A stretch of DNA of 64,000 nt from Hericium rajendrae. Its lineage: Eukaryota; Basidiomycota; Agaricomycetes; Russulales; Hericiaceae. Where the stretch lies: NCBI GenBank assembly GCA_033439255.1, contig JAVRDV010000018.1:1-64000 (forward strand), in the 5' to 3' direction. This document shows positions 9,461 through 21,603 of this stretch, in pieces. The stretch's first letter is position 1; every line of letters begins with the position of its first letter. The notes under the pieces were generated by a model. The model was not told the DNA's origin, searched no databases, and saw only the letters and a program-made list of their open reading frames with translations. The position numbers were made by a program, and so were the translations under genes.

Positions 9461-10461
9461 ATATCGAGCTTCGAGCATGCTGATTCAACATGGATGATAG
9501 GACATGCTTGCATTTTTTTCCAGTTGCAATCTGACTGACAGAGAGGTTGTGCAATGCACCGAGCTACTGACAGTGTGCCGCCGAAGGCGGCCAGAAAAAT
9601 ATTGATTACATCTGAAACTTGCTGAACTCTCAGGGGAAATATCATGCATTGTCTGCATCGTGAGTATACTAAGCATCCCCGAGCACGCGAACATTGAGTG
9701 TAACCGAGAAACCATGTAGAACTTGCGAGGCATGCTGCCTCGAGTTAATTTAATTCTTTTCGAATTAATTAATTCTTTTTCCGTCCAAAGTATGCCCACC
9801 TATAACTCGACTGCCCAAAGTAAACTGCATGATGATTGATGACTATCTATGCCACCCCGCACCCATGCTGGTGTCAGTCACACCTTGTAGTACCTCGTAG
9901 CTTTTATTCTCATCTTCGTCGGCAACTGCATCTCTGCTCAACTCATTTGAGATCCTGCAATCCATCAGATGTGTCCATCTCATGCATGTGGCGCCTTATC
10001 CTTTCTTCCAGCAAACCATAAGGCATGCAATGAGAGCATTGCCCGCGCCCATGCCTGATACCACGCACCTCCTGCTATTCTCCACCGAGCGCACGTGTCC
10101 GCTCACTTCTCCCCATCATGGATTTTGTAAATTTCATGAGCACCAGTACAGGACTGAACTTTCATCACTTTTGAGTTAACGTTCTGCTGTCTTCGCACAC
10201 ACACCACTGTACAAGTACTCTCCACTGCCCTGTTGGAATATAATACGAACCTGTTATTTATCGAACTTGAGGACCACTCTATGCTCTCTAATGTAGTCAA
10301 TCGAGAATTAGTACTGTAGCTGACATTCTAATGTGCACAATAACAAATCTGTGCCACGTCGTAGCGCAAGACCCGCGCACCACATCCCTTTCGGATGACT
10401 TCACGTGATGCTCAAATGCGGCGTTATGCTCTTCAATATACACCATTCAACGCATTGCATC

Positions 10462-11316
10462 AGGACCCCCGACAAGCCACCCAAGGGTTCGATCCGGGTG
10501 CGTTCACCAAACGGCGCATAGCGCCGGAGCTCTGAGGAAATGGCGGTAACGAGGGCCCAAATTTAGCCCAAATCTCTAAGTTTGATGCGTATACCGAGCC
10601 AGCACCGGCCGAGGTCTGATCCGCCGCGCGGTAACACGGCTGACCCATTTCGGCCAAATGAAGGGATGAAATATTCTTCAAAATTTGTCCTCTTCAGAGG
10701 ATATTGCACCGGTATATAGTGAGCAGTGAATTCAAGCACGATGTCGTGGATTTCCTTCACAAGCTATTTCGAGCTGATGCAGATGGACCGCGGTGCCGTT
10801 TCTCAGCGCCGCAATAATGCCAAGTAGCATCTGTCCACCGGGGGCAGACACGCCGTATACACCGAAGGCCATAGGTAAGACATGATAGTATGCCTGTTGA
10901 GGCATGTTGGGTCCTATCAGATGTCCTTTAGGGCGTAGATCCTTTCTCGCATTATATCCTCGCGGTGAAAGGGCAGCACCCGTGGCTGCTCGCGGTTCGC
11001 GCGCATGCGCACGCGTCTGGCGCAGCTGAGTAGACAGTGCGATGCGAGTGAGACAAGGGCATGACAGTGCTGGTGCAGGACGGGTTGTCTGCGGTGTTGC
11101 TTGGGGATGTCTAGATACGCTGGGAGAAAAATACAATTTCTTTCTTATTTAAACTGATTTTTCGAGCTCTGATACTGGGCGCGGTAACGATTCGCCCAAA
11201 TGCTAGGTCTGATCCGCGGCGCGTATACCGAGCGCTGCGGCCGACCCTGGAGGTCTGTCGGTAACGAGCCTCTTGGAGCGGATCGAACCTTTGGGGGGGG
11301 GGTTGTCGGGGGTCCT
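10462..11316. mobile_element. Non-autonomous TIR element, copy in right arm
   Basis: Mirror copy of the element at 526-1376. Its target duplications ATTGCATC lie at 10454-10461 and 11317-11324. It is 855 bp rather than 851 because of homopolymer-length differences. Since both arms share it, the insertion predates the arm duplication. Confidence 0.88.
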
Positions 11317-11368
11317 ATTGCATCTCAAGTTCTCATCCTCCTGTACTCTATATAACTGACAGCTTACC

Positions 11369-11717
11369 TGAGCTGTTCGCACTGCATGTCCGTCCCAGCG
11401 ACTTCAAGGAGCACTGCAGCGTGTTCGCGGGCTACCACTCGTGCTTCCGGGGCTTCAAGCCCGCCGCCCGGCGAGGACCGCAAGCTGAGCTGGCGGAGTA
11501 CGCGAAGGTGCTCAAGCAATGCTTCCCCGACATCGAACAGATCGTGATGAAGGTCATGGCGGCGCGCAACGCGCCCGCCGGCAAGGGGCTCAATCGCGTT
11601 TGCGTGCTGACGAATGGGAAGCGCGAGTGACTCGACAGGCTGCCCGTCGTGCTGAATAGGGCCGCACGCTGCAAGAGCATGGCGACGAGCCGGGGTCACC
11701 AGTTGTCTACCACGTAA
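11369..11717 (+). pseudogene. Captured O-fucosyltransferase-like gene fragment, copy 2
   Basis: Plus-strand counterpart of 125-474 with the same in-frame TGA after GKRE and the same terminal stop. In this arm the fragment reads towards higher coordinates. Confidence 0.5.
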
Positions 11718-11933
11718 TGTAGCCTCTGCATGATGGTTTTGGGAACCACAGTATACCATGTAATTCTTATACTGCGGTGGCGGTACTGCCCCAAACACAT
11801 CGAGCCAGCACCGAGCCAGCACCGAGCCAGCACCGAGCCACTGCACTGTGGTATCAAGGGCAACATGGTCATCCAGGACGGCTGCGTCGCGACTGTCCGG
11901 TAGCAACATACATTGATTGTCTTTGGTGCCGAC

Positions 11934-12589
11934 ATGCTTACTTACTAGTCTCCGGACTGGTGTGGACCGAACGCCACCGCCGCCGCAAACGCGCGGATTT
12001 CGCATAATTTCCAATCGCAAATGGCTGTAATCTGCGATACTTAAATGTTTTTGGCTCGGCTGAAGGCCCTCATCAATCACTTTTGGACAAGCCGTCATCA
12101 TCATGATAGGTGCAGAACTCATGCCCCAGGGGCAAAATCTCTGAAAATAATGGGGTCAAATTTTGTTTTAGGCATATCGTTACAATACAAGGAATACAAG
12201 GATGCAACGCTGACATTTCAGACGTTCCTGAAAGCCGTTAAGCATAGCTTTCGAACGGTGCCCTGCGCGACACAACCTGAGAACATCATTGTAAAATTGC
12301 TTCAGCTGCACCACCGAGCCACATCGCGAGCCACTGAAAACTGGATTTCCAAATTTGGAAATCAGATTTCAGATGTCACATGTTTGACTTGATAGCACGG
12401 CCCTGCGGGCACCACCCCGTCTGGACGGTAGATTTTGCGTCGAAGATATGATTTGATAAAATATAGCAAAGCTTTCATAGACAATCGTTTGATACGTATT
12501 ATTTATACTTATCATGTTCTCTAACTTGTCTGCACGGCTGAGCAACGGGATGCAAAGTGAGTGCAGTCGCTGCAGCGTATGCAGGATAG
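11934..12589. other. Inter-repeat stretch with short related repeat pieces
   Basis: No gene was recognised. About 12310-12385 is the reverse complement of a piece at 38485-38545: both have a CATCTGAAATCTGATTTCC block followed by CAGTGGCTCG. A GGCCCTGCGGGCACCACC hairpin-like block at about 12399-12416 recurs near 41500 and, changed, near 30917, so small unclassified repeats populate this stretch. Confidence 0.4.
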
Positions 12590-13260
12590 AGGATTACAAT
12601 GTATGTTGCTGCCGGACCAAGTACCGGACAGTCGCAATGCAGCCGTCCTGGATGACCATATTGGTGGCTCGGTGCTGGCTCGGTGCTAACTCGGTGCTGG
12701 CTCGATGTGTTTGGGGCCAATTTGGGGCAGTACCACCGCCGCAGTATAAGAACTACATGGTATACTGTGGTTCCCAAAAACCATCATGCAGAGGCTACAT
12801 TACGTGGTAGACAACTGGTGACCCCGGCTCGTCGCCATGCTCTTGCAGCGTGCGGCCCTATTCAGCACGACGGGCAGCCTGTCGAGTCACTCGCGCTTCC
12901 CATTCGTCAGCACGCAAACGCGATTGAGCCCCTTGCCGGCGGGCGCGTTGCGCGCCGCCATGACCTTCATCACGATCTGTTCGATGTCGGGGAAGCATTG
13001 CTTGAGCACCTTCGCGTACTCCGCCAGCTCAGCTTGCGGTCCTCGCCGGGCGGCGGGCTTGAAGCCCCGGAAGCACGAGTGGTAGCCCGCGAACACGCTG
13101 CAGTGCTCCTTGAAGTCGCTGGGACGGACATGCAGTGCGAACAGCTCAGGTAAGCTGTCAGTTATATAGAGTACAGGAGGATGAGAACTTGAGATGCAAT
13201 GCGTTGAATGGTGTATATTGAGGAGCATAACGCTGCGTTCATCCGAAAAGGGATGTGGCG
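12590..13260. repeat. Third, insertion-free copy of the arm repeat
   Basis: Matches 1-525 in the same orientation, then continues at a single GATGCAAT (13193-13200) straight into GCGTTGAATGGTG, which in the left arm lies beyond the 851-bp insertion at 1385. It thus preserves the pre-insertion site. It also shows small differences in the TGGCTCGGTGC array, an 11-bp duplication near 12711, and a deletion near 13230. Confidence 0.88.
12800..13148 (-). pseudogene. Captured O-fucosyltransferase-like gene fragment, copy 3
   Basis: Same fragment and same internal TGA as in the two arms. All three copies therefore derive from one already-inactive capture. Confidence 0.5.
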
Positions 13261-14511
13261 CGCTGAGATCGACCGGTCTGTCTACGACAGATCGCTCGCC
13301 TTTCTATGTCTAGAGAGACGGTCACCGGTCTAATTAGGCGGATGACAGAATGTCCACAGCTTGATCCAATCTAAATGCAAGAAAACCCCAACACAACGCT
13401 CCGGCAGTACTTATTCCAGCACAAAGAATTGACCTACAATTTTACGAGGTGCTCTCTGGAAGGGCAAACGCTCTTTCATCGAAACAATTACCTACCTGAA
13501 AAGGAGAACTGTAACCTGCCAGCATGAGCTCTGCATATCATCAATGGGCCATCCACTTACCCATAAGCTTCTGTCGGTTTGATCCTTTTCCACCAGTGCT
13601 GCAGTGTGGCCAAATTCTTGAGAAACAGAGCATTACCCAAATCCTAGCCATAAAGTCTTGCGGCACAATAGAAAATAAGATGCCTAGAACTGCAACAGTC
13701 GTGGGAATCAGAGACGAATGTGCGAACATCATGGCTGGAATGATTTACTTCATTATAATCAGCAAAGAAGCGCCTTACGACGAAACACCAACATGCCCCC
13801 TTTCTCCTCAACCGTCCACCCTATCAACCCTGAAGATCTCAAACAGCAGAGAGATGGAAAACCTACCTTGAACAACAGATGGAAGAAAAACCGACCTTGA
13901 ACGGAAAACAGAAACTTGACACCGACCTTGGATAACAAGCAGAAACGCGGAACTGACCTTGAACAGCAGAGGGGAGGACCGTGGTCCTGTCCCCGCCGAG
14001 GAGTGCTTCCACCTCATGGGCGGCCAACGTCAGTCTCGACGCATTGGGGTGCGGCCGGGGCGACGTCAGTCTCGACGCACTGCTGCCCAAGGAATGCGCG
14101 TAAGATGCGCTCCCTCCCTCACTCAATGGAAGACAGCTGCCGTGCGTCTGGGGAAACGCAAGGAGCTGGACCCAGGGGCATGCAAGCACGCCTCGAGCCA
14201 GAGCTGTTGCACCGGAGCGCACCACCCCCTTCCATCTAGGTGACCCAGCATCGCCGCATGCATTCCCAAGCACACACAGCAACGCGGAGCAGCCTTTCCA
14301 ATCCAACGAGCCAGAACAACGAAGGGCCCTTCGCAGCACTGGGGTCGTGGAAATGGCGAGTTACTGTAGGTTGAAGACCGCATCCCAGCCGAAGCGCCGA
14401 GCTATTCAACATTTTGGTCACGTGTTATCCAGATCGACAACAATAAATGACGCAGATTGTTCGACTTACAGTACAGTAGTCACTTATGGAAGTCCGGGTC
14501 ATGTCGTTTGC
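13261..14511. repeat. Repeat remnants, ~27-bp degenerate tandem repeat
   Basis: At 13264-13338 is a partial copy of the 2141-2212 sequence (GATCGACCGGTCTGTC and onwards). From about 13862 to 13975, CCGACCTTGAAC-type units recur four to five times at 25-30-bp spacing, each followed by a CAGA-type tail. ACGTCAGTCTCGACGCA occurs twice, near 14028 and 14073. The rest holds no gene I can support. Confidence 0.6.
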
Positions 14512-15392
14512 GGCAGTCCATTTATAGGTGTGGACGGCCAGGAGAAATATTCGAATATATTTATTTGAATATAATATTCGAATTTCCGCCGCGCGAAGCG
14601 CGGCAGTGCCAGTCGCGTCTTGGACTCGTCGCGTCGACGTACATTGAGGCATCGAGTTTCACGCAACTTGAGAACATGAGAAAGACTGTCGAAAGGTTGC
14701 TCGAGGCGTAGAATGCGCCGCGCTTCGCGCGGCAATGTAATAAATGTTCTACAGCAGGATTTGTTCACGAATGCATCATACAGGGTACACTAGCTGTCCA
14801 GCAACTAAGAAGCTATAATGCTAGGAGATGGTCTGATATATTCTGAAGCCCGCTCACTCCCAAAGACCACTGATTTTTTTCGGGCCCCTTCGGGGCCAAT
14901 TTCAATGCACGTACCATGTGTACTTAGTATGCTCAACTTTTCGTGCTACATTCTCGCTGAAGCATAGCCTGACCTCCAATTTTAAAGCAATCATAATATG
15001 CCATACAGTAATATACTCTCAAGCTTCTTTTATTGAAGTACCTGGGGCAGCTCGAGATACACCTTTTCGACGGCACCCGCACATCTTCTCGTACGAAGTC
15101 CTGCAATTAAATCGTGGGAACCCTTTTGGACTCCGCTAGGTCTTCGCCTCCGAAGGCAAACCTTCGTCTTGCCGTTTGTCGCTGAGATAGCTGCATATCA
15201 CACGATATTGAGCAAATATAAAACTCTGTCTGTCCAGATAATTTTTGAGCTTAGCTGGACTGAAATGATTGACATTCGAGCGAGATATCATCGACTGTAC
15301 AAGAGTCTCGCGAGGTGCCGCCGAGTTTCGAACTCCGTTAGGTTTCGAACTCAGCTAGGTCCTAGGTCGCCCACACCCACTATCGGACTGCC
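14512..15392. mobile_element. X1: TIR element, GGCAGTCC family
   Basis: The left end is GGCAGTCCATTTATAGG and the right end, complemented, GGCAGTCCGATAGTGGG. The body matches X2 (30737-32047) in reverse complement over most of its length but lacks the 0.4-kb insertion that X2 carries. Inside are AT-rich ATATTCGAAT palindromes (14550-14590) and two opposed CCGCGCGAAGCGCGG-type hairpins (near 14592 and 14716). X1 shows no matching target duplication, so its right flank has probably been rearranged. No transposase was recognised. Confidence 0.8.
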
Positions 15393-15521
15393 GTTTTTTT
15401 TCCCGGATCCGGACGGTCCGGTCCGGGTTTTCGGGAATTGCCGGCCATCCCCGGATGTCCGGGGAAAAAACCCGGACAGCCGCGTGACAAAACCCGGACG
15501 TCCGGGAAGAAACCCGTTTTT
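15393..15521. repeat. CCGG-rich palindromic spacer
   Basis: Dense in CCCGGAC/GTCCGGG words facing each other (for example 15402-15430, 15455-15475, 15493-15512), with poly-T and poly-A tracts between. It is bounded by T-runs and by TIR-like GGCAGT sequences on both sides. It could form strong secondary structure; origin unknown. Confidence 0.6.
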
Positions 15522-15720
15522 TTGGCAGTATGCCCATAGGTGTGCAAGCCAAAAGATATTCGAATATTTTTATTCGAATAAAATATTCGAATTTCTGCCG
15601 CGCAAAGCACGGCCTTCTGGTCGTCAGTTCGTTCAAGTGACTACCCCACAAGAAAAATACCAATAGATACATCTTTGGATCACCCAGCATGCACAAAATC
15701 GCTGGAGCGGCCGCGCTGCG
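15522..15720. mobile_element. X3: fragment of an X-like element
   Basis: Begins GGCAGTATGCCCATAGGTG and continues through an AATATTCGAAT palindrome block and GCCGCGCAAAGCACGGC, closely parallel to the first 110 bp of X1. No second end is visible before the Helitron border at 15740, so it is a partial copy. Confidence 0.55.
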
Positions 15721-15752
15721 CACGGCTCAGTAATGAATACTAGGTTCGATGG

Positions 15753-15772
15753 CAGGTGGAAATGTCCACCTG
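15753..15772 (-). other. Helitron 3' subterminal hairpin
   Basis: Perfect 8-bp stem CAGGTGGA/TCCACCTG with a 4-base loop, 9 bases inside the CTAG terminus. This is the family's usual replication-termination signal. Confidence 0.8.
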
Positions 15773-15961
15773 AGAATGGGGAGCTTGCTAAATTCGAATT
15801 TAAAAATACAATGTTTATTACAATATTTGACTTGAAGAATTTTTGATAAATACATCATTTGTAGCTAGTGTTCATAATCATAAAACTGTTCTCAGTACTC
15901 ATTCATGTCAATACCATACCAGTCATTGTCTAAAGGAAGGTTATTTCTGCATAAAGTATCC

Positions 15962-18900
15962 TCAGTAAGAGCATCTAAGATAGCTGAACTTTGAGGTTTT
16001 TTGAAGTCGAGTATGATCAAATCTAGATCTAAATGCTAAACCTTTTAGAGTTCGAACACAAGAGATGGCAACAAATGAAAGACCAGAAGAAAAATCCTTA
16101 TCTCCAAGATCAATGGCTGCCTTATCCAAAGTCAATCCTTGACTTTTGTGAATGGTGATAGCCCATGCTAATGTGAGAGGCATCTGGCTTCTAGAAAGAG
16201 TTCTACCACCTTTTTCCCACTTTGATGTTACAGAAATGATAGGAACACATCTAGGATGAATCCCAAGTATGTTATGATCAGGTCCTGTTAGAACATATAT
16301 CAGTTATTTTATGTATTAATAAAACCATGAAGCAAACCTGAATATCCATCAAATTTTACCCATACTACTGCAGGTAGATGTGACTGGACATCAGATCCAC
16401 TAGAGAACCAGATTTTCTCAATGACACCTTGTGATCCATTGATCAATCCTATAATAGAGTTAGTCTCTGATTGAAGTCGATCAAGAAAATAACACACCTT
16501 TTGATGTCCAGAGATTTCTAGTTAACATAACTTTAGCACCTTCAGCTAATAGTATCTCAGTAGGAAGACCTTCAGCATCATCTTTACTTCCATGTTTGGC
16601 CTCTCTTGAGTTATGCTTTGCTTTTCATCGTAAGATTGGCTTTCCTAAATTTAACAGACGAACTTTATTCAGATGAAGTACTGCTGCTTTTTTTGGCAGT
16701 ATATATATAACATCATCAAATGATGACCTTTCTTCTGCAGATAATATATCTCAGAATCGTGATGAAAATAGAGTGTAGTCCTCATCTGTATTTGTGTAGG
16801 TTCTTAATCGAAGTAAGGCATCTCTAAAAGCAACCTGCTGTGGATCTGTTCCTGCTTGTCTAAAAATTGTTTGCAATGTAACAGATTGATTAAATGATTT
16901 ATAGGGTTTTCGACCTTTTGTACTTAATGCTAAATGTCCAACATTTGCCTGATTTTTTGAAAACAATGTACTATTACCAATAGGAGGAAGCTGAGCAAAA
17001 CCTCCAAACAACAAAGTGGGAAGACCACCCATTATATGATGGCTTTGAGCTGGAAATGCCTGACATAATCTTCTGTCTAACTTGCCAAACATAAAAGTTC
17101 CAACCATAGATTTTTCATCTATGATAAGTAATTTTGTATATTTCCATCTAGTTTGATGTCTGGCTAAAGCTGTCTGACCTAATTGCTCAAATGATGATCC
17201 ATCTTGTGCAGGAATTGAAGCTTCAAAGTTTAAAGTCCATTCTTGAATACCAAATGCTGATACACCAGTTGGTACTAGACATACAACAGGATCTCTATTG
17301 TCCTGGATCTCATCATGGTACAATTCTCTCATAGCATTTGAAATCGGCCAGATTAGAAAAGACTTGCCTGTACCTGCTGTTCCATCAACATTGATTAAAA
17401 AAGGTTCTGGCTTTGGATCATCCTCATTTAATGTTTTAAGGTTTTTAAAGTAGGCCATGACTTTCAGAAATATAGCACATTGTTCACCCTTAAGATTATG
17501 CCAGTCAACTTCTGGTAGTTCTTGCATATAATCATTTGGAGATTCTTTAGTTTGTGCATTTAGCCATTCTATACTGTTTTTAATTAAATCCTGATTTGAA
17601 GGAGAGTTCTCAATCCAATCATATGCAAGATCTATATCACATGAACCCAAATGGTCAAGCTCAGCTTCAACCTGTTGATTTGGACATCGAGCAGCGTCAC
17701 ACATCCAATCAGCAATCACATTATCTGCATCTTCTTCTTCATTAACAACAGTTTCATCATCATCATCCTCTTCAATTTCTTCAATTTCTTCAGCAGCTGG
17801 AAGAGTATCATCATGTATATGATTATGATCAACACATAAGCTCTTATAAGCTGTACTCCAATCAGGAAAATTTGCCTTCAATGTAATTTCAGGATCTCCA
17901 GTAAATGGATGATTTAAAATTAGTTGTGCATAGCAGTATTTCTCATACATATCAGCATTGTCCTGATCAGGTTTAAATCAAGGCCATACATCTACAATAA
18001 AAGGTAAGACACCTCTTGATCCTCTTTTACTATATCTTTGCCCTTTTGTATTCCAGTATTGTGCAAAATCTAACAATGTTACATTTTCTATGACACCTTT
18101 ACTCCACTTTTTGTAACGAGTCATAAGATCTAATTTTTCTATTGTATTTCTTTCAAAATCAATTACTTTATCAGTTTGATTAGATGCAACACATAATGAG
18201 CGATATTGATGAGAGCTACAAATCAGACTTTTAACTAGTAAAATATGACATGTCTCTTGACTAGATATATCTCACTCAGATACAAATATTGATAGCATTT
18301 TTTGATAAGCAATTCCACTTGGATCACTATCCTTTAGATGACTGATAGCTGATTGTAAAACATCATAATATGAAGCTGATGAAGTTTCTGCTTTACTTGC
18401 ATACTTTGTAATATAAGCAATTACAGCCTCTTTATCAATAACAGGACAAAAGTCAATATTTGCTCTCCATCCTAGTATAAATGCAGCATTATATGGATTT
18501 AACAAATTATCATTTCTACATGTGTGAAATTCAACAAATTTATCTCCATCTTCTTTTGCATAAATGCTCTCATCTCTACATGTTTTTGGATATCCAAATC
18601 TGCAGAAATTTTCACCAGTGCCTTTTTTTGACGTTCACAATATCCTGGTGTGCATCTTGTATTGTCAAGACTGGGTTCTATCTTTGAACATGATTTAACA
18701 TTTCAGCTAATTCTTTTTTAGTATCTTGTAAAGTTGCAAACTCTTGTGCACATGGATGAATAGCAGCAGGTGGACAATTAGGATCTGGATGCCATGATGA
18801 TACATGTTGATCCCAGTAGTCAATAAACTGTTTTAAATAATCAAGATTCTTTGAATCCATAGTATCAATTGATGGTGCATCAGGTATCCATAAAAATCCA

Positions 18901-21036
18901 TGAACATGGCTATTTCCTTGATGCTGCTACTCATATTGCCACCAATAATCTACAATTTTAAATTTGGACTGTAGAAACTCATGAAAAAAGATCTTTCATC
19001 TTTTTTGAAAGTAAAATTCTACTATAGCAGAGTTTTTATTTAAATCTGCCATTCGACATTTATATGATGTTGCATCTTCAACATCTAGTATATGATTAGG
19101 CATGTGAGAATGTAAATCAGATCGTTGAATATCAGCAGCTGACACTGTAAAGAATACTAAGGGTGATTTATATGATGGCGCTCTTATTTGAGCAATAAGA
19201 TCATATCGACCTTTTGGCCAGTATGATCTAGATCCAGGCAGTGTTTCTCCAGCATGTGAAACACATTGAGCTAAATTTTGAGCCTGATTCTCATTTATAA
19301 GTTCTCTTATATCTTCAACTGATAGTTGAGCATCATTTTGATGATTTTTTAGATACCATCAAGCTGAACTCTTAGCTTTATGTCTTATGATTGTATTTAG
19401 TGCCCAATATCGAAATCTTGGATGTTGAGCAAATCGACCTCCTTCAAGTCGAATTAAATGTGCAGCCCAATCATCCATGTCAACTTTAATATCTCCATGC
19501 TCTCTAAAATCTCCCTCTCCTGTAAGAAATAGAGTAGGAAATGCATTGATAGCAATCCTTTCATCACCATGCTCATTAATTGGTGTACCACATATATGAG
19601 GCATAGTCAGAATGATTGAATCATTACTATTTGTTACAGCAGCATGCAACTGTTGAATGACTGTTGATCGTTCAGATGTATTTGGTACAAAACCTCTAGA
19701 GAATAGTGGTTCATTATCATCAACATTGACATCAGCTTCTGCATTTTCCTCAGGTGGTCCTTGTTCTTGTAAAGCATCATTCATCTCCTGCTGCTGCACA
19801 TTTTGACATTGCTCATGCATCAAAGCATTTTCTGGTAATTGATTAAGACAATTATAATCAATGGTTATGCAATTATTTCTAAATGTTGAATAATTGTCTT
19901 TCAAATACTCAAGCCATTGTTGAACTGAATGTCTGCAGACTCGAAAGTCCTGAAATTTGTGCTCAGAGTTAGCATTAGTGCCAGTTCTTCACATAATAAT
20001 AATATCACATTCAGCAGGCAATAATGGCAATTTGTTATGAAACATTGCATTATCACATGGAAAATTGCAAGTACAACTTTGATATTTGGTTTGTCCTCTA
20101 TGTACTTGTCATAATTGAATCATTGAATGTATAGGAGAAATAAGCATTTTCTCCATTTGTGTCAATTCAGACAAATTATTTGGTGCACCTGGTCCTGAAT
20201 ACATCTTGTTGCTGTTCTGATATTTGGTAGAATTATTTTTTGCATGACATTTAACACAGTGACCATTTTGAACATTAAGGTCAAACCATCTTTCATGACA
20301 GTGCAGACATGTTTCCATTTCAATCTTCGTTAATTTTTCACAGCACTTTTGTAACAAGGCTTGATCTTGAGCAGATATAGCCAGATCTGAAGAAGGCTTA
20401 TTTGCATCAAGCTGAGTAGCATTGTTAGAATTATCATGTATAACAGAAGCCTCAGGTGCAGCAGGTGGATCAATCTACTGATTAAGCTGAATTTCTGCTT
20501 ATGCATTGAGAGTTCTCTGATTTTGATGAGCTTGAGCTGAACTCTCTCTTTCATGACATCTCTCATATTGTCTCATTTGTCCAGATACAGATATATGAAC
20601 CCAATGGCCAGACTTTGTGCACCATAGTCTCTGAGGATCTGCAGGATGTGGCTGATGAGCATATGTATCTTGAATTCTATGATGAGCAGGTGGAGATGTT
20701 CAAGCACCACCTACATGACATGCAGAACTATAATTGTGAAGCTCATTATTATGACCAGATGATACAGTGATATTAGAAGATAGCATTATTGATATGCATT
20801 TTCTGAGCATCATTTAACTGTGGCTGACCCCCAGTAATAAAAACATCATCTGTAATATCTCTAATAGCATTGAGATTTTGTGTTTGAGCACCAGCAGCAT
20901 TTAAACTCTGTATCTGAGCACCAGCAGCATTTAAATTCTGTGTCTGAGCACCAGCTACATTTGCATTATCAAAAAGTCTTATTGGTGCAATATCATCATC
21001 ATCATCACTTGGGGGAAGAGGGCCGATGCTCTGCAC
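15962..21036 (-). pseudogene. Helitron Rep-helicase (HUH endonuclease plus PIF1-like helicase), degenerate
   Basis: Reading down the minus strand: an acidic N-terminus (MQSIGPLPPSDDDDD) with three AGAQ-x-Q-x-LNA repeats; a zinc-finger-like C-x2-C..C-x2-C near 20290-20240; the HUH site HQGNSHVHGFLW at about 18890-18925; a candidate catalytic tyrosine region YLKQFIDYW near 18845; then a 399-codon open block (16751-17950) with Walker A GTAGTGKS, Walker B LLIIDEKSMVG and GGFAQLPP; and the C-terminal helicase motif AITIHKSQGLTLDKA near 16150. The usual GDF-x-QLPP reads GGF, and the usual SRVR near the end reads SCVR. Frame breaks and about a dozen stops make this copy inactive. Helitrons move by rolling-circle replication. 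Confidence 0.88.
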
Positions 21037-21230
21037 GGCAATACGATTCCTTTTGAATTGTTCTAACTTTGTAGTGTTATTCTCACAGAATTAATAAGAT
21101 AATAGAGAATTGAATATACTAGTATTATAATGCTGCAAAGATCTCCATCTTCAAAGTATATTGTTTTACACTTATCTCTTATTTTTAAACTTTGTTACCA
21201 GCAAGAGTTGAACTAATGACAAAATGATGG

Positions 21231-21274
21231 TCACGTGCAACAGCGAGCCTGGTCAGGCTTGCTGTTGCATGTGA
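21231..21274. repeat. 20-bp-arm hairpin upstream of the Helitron gene
   Basis: TCACGTGCAACAGCGAGCCTG pairs with CAGGCTTGCTGTTGCATGTGA around a two-base loop, with two mismatches. It lies about 200 bp upstream of the Rep start and may belong to the Helitron 5' region or be a separate foldback. Confidence 0.6.
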
Positions 21275-21603
21275 CTTCTCAAAAATTGTGTTTACATTTA
21301 TGAAGTACATAAGTGTGGCCTTTGAAATTTTGAAAGTCTGTCAACTGTTGTATGTTGCCTAGATTGATTTTATTTTTGCCTTCTAGGGGGGTCTAAATCA
21401 GTAATTTGGCTATATCTCTGTCAATTCTCTAGCTATAAACATAAACTCAAGTGTTTCTGAGTAGTACTATCAATGGCCATATTAACACGATTTTTACTGA
21501 TTTTTTACACTACTCAGTATGTGCCTATTCTCAGATGATTTGATGATTTGCCCCTAGACTTGAATGATTTTTTCGATTTTTTCCTGCTTATAAATTGCTT
21601 ATG

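Larger units (their letters stand above)
9819..11833. repeat. Right arm of the ~2-kb inverted repeat
   Basis: Reverse complement of 1-2019, including the captured gene fragment and the inserted 8-bp-TSD element. Similarity to the third copy continues past 11833 to about 11930 (matching 12590-12665), so the family is longer than the part visible in the left arm. Confidence 0.93.
15740..21300 (-). mobile_element. Decayed Helitron (5' end approximate)
   Basis: The Rep/helicase coding region lies on the minus strand. On that strand the 3' end is CTAG (15740-15743), followed by T as expected for A/T target insertion. It is preceded 9 bases inside by the hairpin CAGGTGGA-loop-TCCACCTG (15753-15772), the normal layout of a Helitron 3' terminus. 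The 5' terminus (TC) was not located; it lies upstream of 21036. The element is AT-rich and carries about a dozen in-frame stops, many where TGG or CAG would be expected, consistent with C-to-T decay. Confidence 0.85.

Noticed and set aside
11364-12122. 252-codon minus-strand frame across the right arm
   Set aside because: It is the antisense shadow of the captured gene fragment plus unrelated flanking repeat sequence.
13862-13975. Possible CRISPR-like array
   Set aside because: Units are degenerate, spacers are absent, and the genome is fungal.
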